Part shown: piece by piece, positions 61,388-64,000 of the stretch
Numbering within the stretch: the stretch's first letter is position 1
Layout: each line of letters starts with the position of its first letter
Made by a program: the position numbers and the translations under genes
NCBI GenBank assembly: GCA_964369955.1
Contig: CAYJFQ010000004.1
Location: 35,477-99,476, forward strand
Direction of reading: 5' to 3'
Length of the DNA: 64,000 nucleotides
Origin: CAYJFQ01 sp964369955
GTDB taxonomy: Bacteria; Bacillota_I; Bacilli_A; Erysipelotrichales; Erysipelotrichaceae
The notes under the pieces: generated by a model
What the model saw: only the letters and a program-made list of their open reading frames with translations
Told to the model about the DNA's origin: nothing
Databases searched by the model: none

Positions 61388-62376
61388 TGAAATGGAAAAT
61401 TGGTGACTTAGTAATAGATAATAGAGTAGTTATTGGTCCAATGGCCGGTATCTCTAATTCGGCCTTTAGAGAAATTGCTGCAAATTTTAAAGCAGGCCTT
61501 GTCTACACGGAAATGATTTCTGATAAGGCTATCTGCTATAGTAATAAAAAGACAATAGAGATGACAAAAATAGGTGACGAAGAAGGAATTTTGAATATGC
61601 AGCTGTTTGGAAATGAAATTGAGAGTTTAGTTATCGCTGCGAAATATTTAGATCAACATACTAAATGTCAAATAATAGATATTAATATGGGTTGTCCTGT
61701 TCCTAAAATTGTTAACAGTGGAAGTGGTTCAGCCTTAATGAAAAATGTTGCGCATGTTTATAATATGACAAAATCGATTGTTGAAAATGTTAATAAACCA
61801 GTAACAGCCAAAATTAGAGCAGGTTGGGATACTAACAGTATCAATGCGGTAGAAGTGGCAATTGCTTTAGAAAAGGCCGGAGTTAAAGCAATTGCGGTGC
61901 ATGGTCGAACAAGAAGCCAATTCTATGAAGGTCAAGCTGATTGGGAAATTATTAAACAAGTTAAACAAGCAGTAAAAGTTCCAGTAATTGGCAATGGAGA
62001 CTTAAAAAGTGTTGATGATGTAAAAAGAATGTTAGAATTTACTGGATGTGATGCTTATATGTTGGCAAGAGGAGTATTAGGAAATCCTTGGTTAATTAAG
62101 GAGTGTGTTAATTTTGAGAATGGAAATCTTGAAAGCCCAACAATTTCATACCAAGAAAAATTTGAAATGGCCAAACAACACGCTAGAAAACTAATTGAAT
62201 TAAGAGGAGAAAACCTAGCAATGAAAGAAATGCGTGGTCATGCTTGCTGGTATATCTTTGGACTACCTGGAAACAACGCAATAAAACAAAAGTTTAACAA
62301 TATGACAACATACCAACAATATGAAGAAATATTATCAGAGTATTCAAAGAAATTAGAAGAGTTGGAATTAAAATAA
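61387..62376 (+). CDS. dusB: tRNA-dihydrouridine synthase
   Basis: FMN enzyme of 329 residues that reduces uridines in tRNA. The catalytic cysteine is in INMGCPVPKIV (about 98-108), and GSALMKN, the AKIRAGWD strand, the VHGRTRSQFY motif (about 176) and VIGNGDL near 200 form the flavin and tRNA site of the DusB branch. Its ATG overlaps the hslO stop. The position before lysS is the conserved Firmicutes order. It appears to be the last gene of the long operon. Confidence 0.94.
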   Translation: MKWKIGDLVIDNRVVIGPMAGISNSAFREIAANFKAGLVYTEMISDKAICYSNKKTIEMTKIGDEEGILNMQLFGNEIESLVIAAKYLDQHTKCQIIDINMGCPVPKIVNSGSGSALMKNVAHVYNMTKSIVENVNKPVTAKIRAGWDTNSINAVEVAIALEKAGVKAIAVHGRTRSQFYEGQADWEIIKQVKQAVKVPVIGNGDLKSVDDVKRMLEFTGCDAYMLARGVLGNPWLIKECVNFENGNLESPTISYQEKFEMAKQHARKLIELRGENLAMKEMRGHACWYIFGLPGNNAIKQKFNNMTTYQQYEEILSEYSKKLEELELK

Positions 62377-62397
62377 ATATTATTTATTAGAGATATT

Positions 62398-62406
62398 TGG
62401 TACAAT
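62398..62406 (+). promoter_or_regulatory. Extended -10 promoter of lysS
   Basis: TGG directly before TACAAT (62401-62406), 26 bases before the lysS ATG. Confidence 0.5.
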
Positions 62407-62432
62407 AAAAACGATAAAATGATAGGTGGCTT

Positions 62433-63920
62433 ATGGAAAGAAATTTTAGTGAACAAGAATTAGTAAGAAGAGAAAAAGTAAAAGAACTAGAAAGTAAAGG
62501 TGTAGCACCATTCGGTGATAGTTTTAAACCAGACACTAATACAAAAGAAATTGTTGATAAATATGGCGAACAAGACAAAGAAGCACTAGCAGAAAAAGCA
62601 ATCAAAGTAAAAATCGCCGGAAGAATTATGACAAAACGTGAAATGGGTAAAGCTGGATTTATGCATATCCAAGATCGTGAAGGAAGAATCCAAATTTATA
62701 TTCGTAAAGATGGTGTAAGTGAATTGGAGTATGAACTATTCACAAGCGCTGATATTGGAGATATTATTGGAATTGATGGAGAAGTATTTAGAACTAACCA
62801 TGGCGAACTTTCAATTAAATGTCAGAAATACACTCACTTAACAAAAGCACTTAGACCATTACCAGAAAAATTCCACGGTCTAACAGATGTAGAAGAGAGA
62901 TATCGTCGCCGTTATGTTGATTTAATCATGAATGAAGAAAGCAAAAATAAAGCAATCACTCGTTCAAGAATTATTAGAGCTATTCAAAATCATTTAGACA
63001 GTCAAGGATTTTTAGAAGTTGAAACACCAGTCTTACAACCAATTTTAGGTGGTGCAGCTGCTCGCCCTTTTGTAACTCACCATAATACCTTAGATATGGA
63101 CTTCTACTTAAGAATCGCAACTGAACTGCCATTAAAAAGATTAATTGTAGGTGGTTTAGAGAAAGTTTATGAAATTGGACGCTTATTTAGAAACGAAGGA
63201 ATGGACCACAGTCATAATCCTGAATTTACAACAGTAGAAGCTTACTTAGCATATGGTGATATGGTCTCAATGATGGACTTAACAGAAGGAATTATTAATT
63301 CCGCAAAAGCAGTAGTAACTGAAGAAAATGTGATTCCTTGGGGTGAAAATACAATTGATATGAGTACACCATATCCAAGAAAACACATGGTTGATCTAGT
63401 AAAAGAACACAGCGGAGTAGACTTCTGGCAAGAAATGTCATTAGAAGACGCAAAAGCGGTGGCTAAAGAACACCACATTGAAGTAGAAAAACACCATACA
63501 GGAGTCGGACATATTATAAATTTATTCTTTGAAAGATATGTTGAAGATAAAATTGTTAACCCAACATTTGTTTATGGACACCCAGTAGAAATCTCACCAT
63601 TATCTAAAAGAAACAAAGAAGATGGAAGATTTACAGATCGTTTTGAGCTGTTTATTGCCGGTAAAGAATATTGTAATGCTTTCTCCGAATTAAACGACCC
63701 AATCGATCAATACGAAAGATTCATGTCACAAATCCGTGAAAAAGATTTAGGAAATGATGAAGCTACTGAAATGGATATTGACTTCATTGAGGCACTTGAA
63801 TATGGACTTCCTCCAACTGGTGGACTAGGATTAGGTATCGATAGATTAGTCATGTTGTTAACAAACACTCAGACTATCAGAGACGTTATTCTATTCCCAC
63901 ATATGAAAAATAAACAATAA
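62433..63920 (+). CDS. lysS: Lysyl-tRNA synthetase (class II)
   Basis: Synthetase of 495 residues. An N-terminal OB-fold anticodon domain (about 50-150) precedes the class II core: motif 1 ETPVLQPILGGAAARPF (about 198-214), motif 2 FRNEGMDHSHNPEFTTVEAY (about 252-271, in part) and motif 3 GLGIDRLVMLL near 472. It charges tRNA-Lys. The ribosome site is AGGTGG. It has a separate promoter and a terminator of its own, so it can be expressed independently of the dtd-dusB operon. Confidence 0.97.
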   Translation: MERNFSEQELVRREKVKELESKGVAPFGDSFKPDTNTKEIVDKYGEQDKEALAEKAIKVKIAGRIMTKREMGKAGFMHIQDREGRIQIYIRKDGVSELEYELFTSADIGDIIGIDGEVFRTNHGELSIKCQKYTHLTKALRPLPEKFHGLTDVEERYRRRYVDLIMNEESKNKAITRSRIIRAIQNHLDSQGFLEVETPVLQPILGGAAARPFVTHHNTLDMDFYLRIATELPLKRLIVGGLEKVYEIGRLFRNEGMDHSHNPEFTTVEAYLAYGDMVSMMDLTEGIINSAKAVVTEENVIPWGENTIDMSTPYPRKHMVDLVKEHSGVDFWQEMSLEDAKAVAKEHHIEVEKHHTGVGHIINLFFERYVEDKIVNPTFVYGHPVEISPLSKRNKEDGRFTDRFELFIAGKEYCNAFSELNDPIDQYERFMSQIREKDLGNDEATEMDIDFIEALEYGLPPTGGLGLGIDRLVMLLTNTQTIRDVILFPHMKNKQ

Positions 63921-63943
63921 GTTAGACAACGTACTAACACATT

Positions 63944-63968
63944 AAGTCCTTATTTTAAGGGCTTTTTT
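63944..63968 (+). terminator. Terminator of lysS
   Basis: AAGTCCTTA (63944-63952), loop TTT, TAAGGGCTT (63956-63964), then TTTTTT. The last 30 bases of the window show nothing. Confidence 0.8.
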
Positions 63969-64000
63969 AATTTCAAATTTCCTCTATTTCATCATATTTC

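Overview
The window is about 64 kb of very A+T-rich DNA (roughly 30% G+C by eye) from the replication-origin region of a low-G+C Gram-positive (Bacillota/Mycoplasmatota-type) chromosome. The gene order dnaA-dnaN-yaaA-recF-gyrB-gyrA, T-box-serS, SRP RNA-tadA-dnaX-recR and the block tilS-hpt-ftsH-hslO-dusB-lysS is the Bacillus-type origin neighbourhood. UGA is used as a stop codon (argS, pepV), so this is the standard bacterial code and not the Mycoplasma code. The short SRP RNA (about 77 nt, no Alu domain), the compact gene set and the strong A+T bias fit an Acholeplasma/Izemoplasma/Haloplasma- or Erysipelotrichia-like lineage, but species cannot be fixed from the sequence. No tRNA or rRNA genes, insertion sequences, prophage or CRISPR arrays were seen.

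Layout. 1-4.6 kb: a SIS/PHP pair and a DUF1846/antiporter/DUF7000-like group. 4.6-8 kb: a leftward cca-murA-metallophosphoesterase operon. 8-9.5 kb: cyclophilin and fructose-bisphosphate aldolase. 9.5-14 kb: a complete BceRSAB-type antimicrobial-peptide sensing and detoxification module with a recognisable BceR operator. 14-17.9 kb: a DUF1934-argS-rpoE(delta)-pepV operon that ends in a small, previously easy-to-miss membrane peptide gene. 17.9-21.1 kb: ispF-gltX-ywfO. 21.1-22.3 kb: PfkB kinase and the c-di-AMP receptor DarA. 22.3-24.2 kb: oriC, with DnaA boxes on both sides of dnaA, which appears to use an ATT start codon. 24.2-31.1 kb: the replication operon through gyrA. 31.1-38.7 kb: a tRNA-Ser T-box leader with a ParB parS site inside it, a Nim-like flavoprotein, serS, a ZIP transporter, a second parS, SRP RNA, tadA, dnaX, recR, and a YtrABC-like GntR/ABC operon whose ATPase carries a one-base frameshift in an A tract. 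38.9-42 kb: a PLD-helicase-DUF3427 protein of likely defence or repair type. 42-53 kb: mtnN, a lipoprotein, CYTH, nadK, a degenerate PTS permease, miaA, a Nat-type ABC exporter, LemA/DUF2207 and a DUF3169 protein. 53-64 kb: rarA and a long rightward operon dtd-folD-DUF951-wecA-tilS-hpt-ftsH-hslO-dusB, then lysS.

Gene direction switches at the origin: most genes left of dnaA run leftward and nearly all genes to the right run rightward, as expected for replication diverging from oriC at about 22.4-24.2 kb. The two exact parS sites, 8.5 and 11.3 kb from the origin, would load ParB/SMC for segregation.

Most worth a second look: the parS palindrome that sits where Stem III of the T-box RNA should fold; the ATT start of dnaA; the exact BceR-type operator in front of the ABC genes; the A7 frameshift in the ABC ATPase Walker A; FolD and PTS proteins that have lost catalytic residues; the 29-residue membrane peptide coupled to pepV; and the stand-alone PLD/DEAD/DUF3427 protein.
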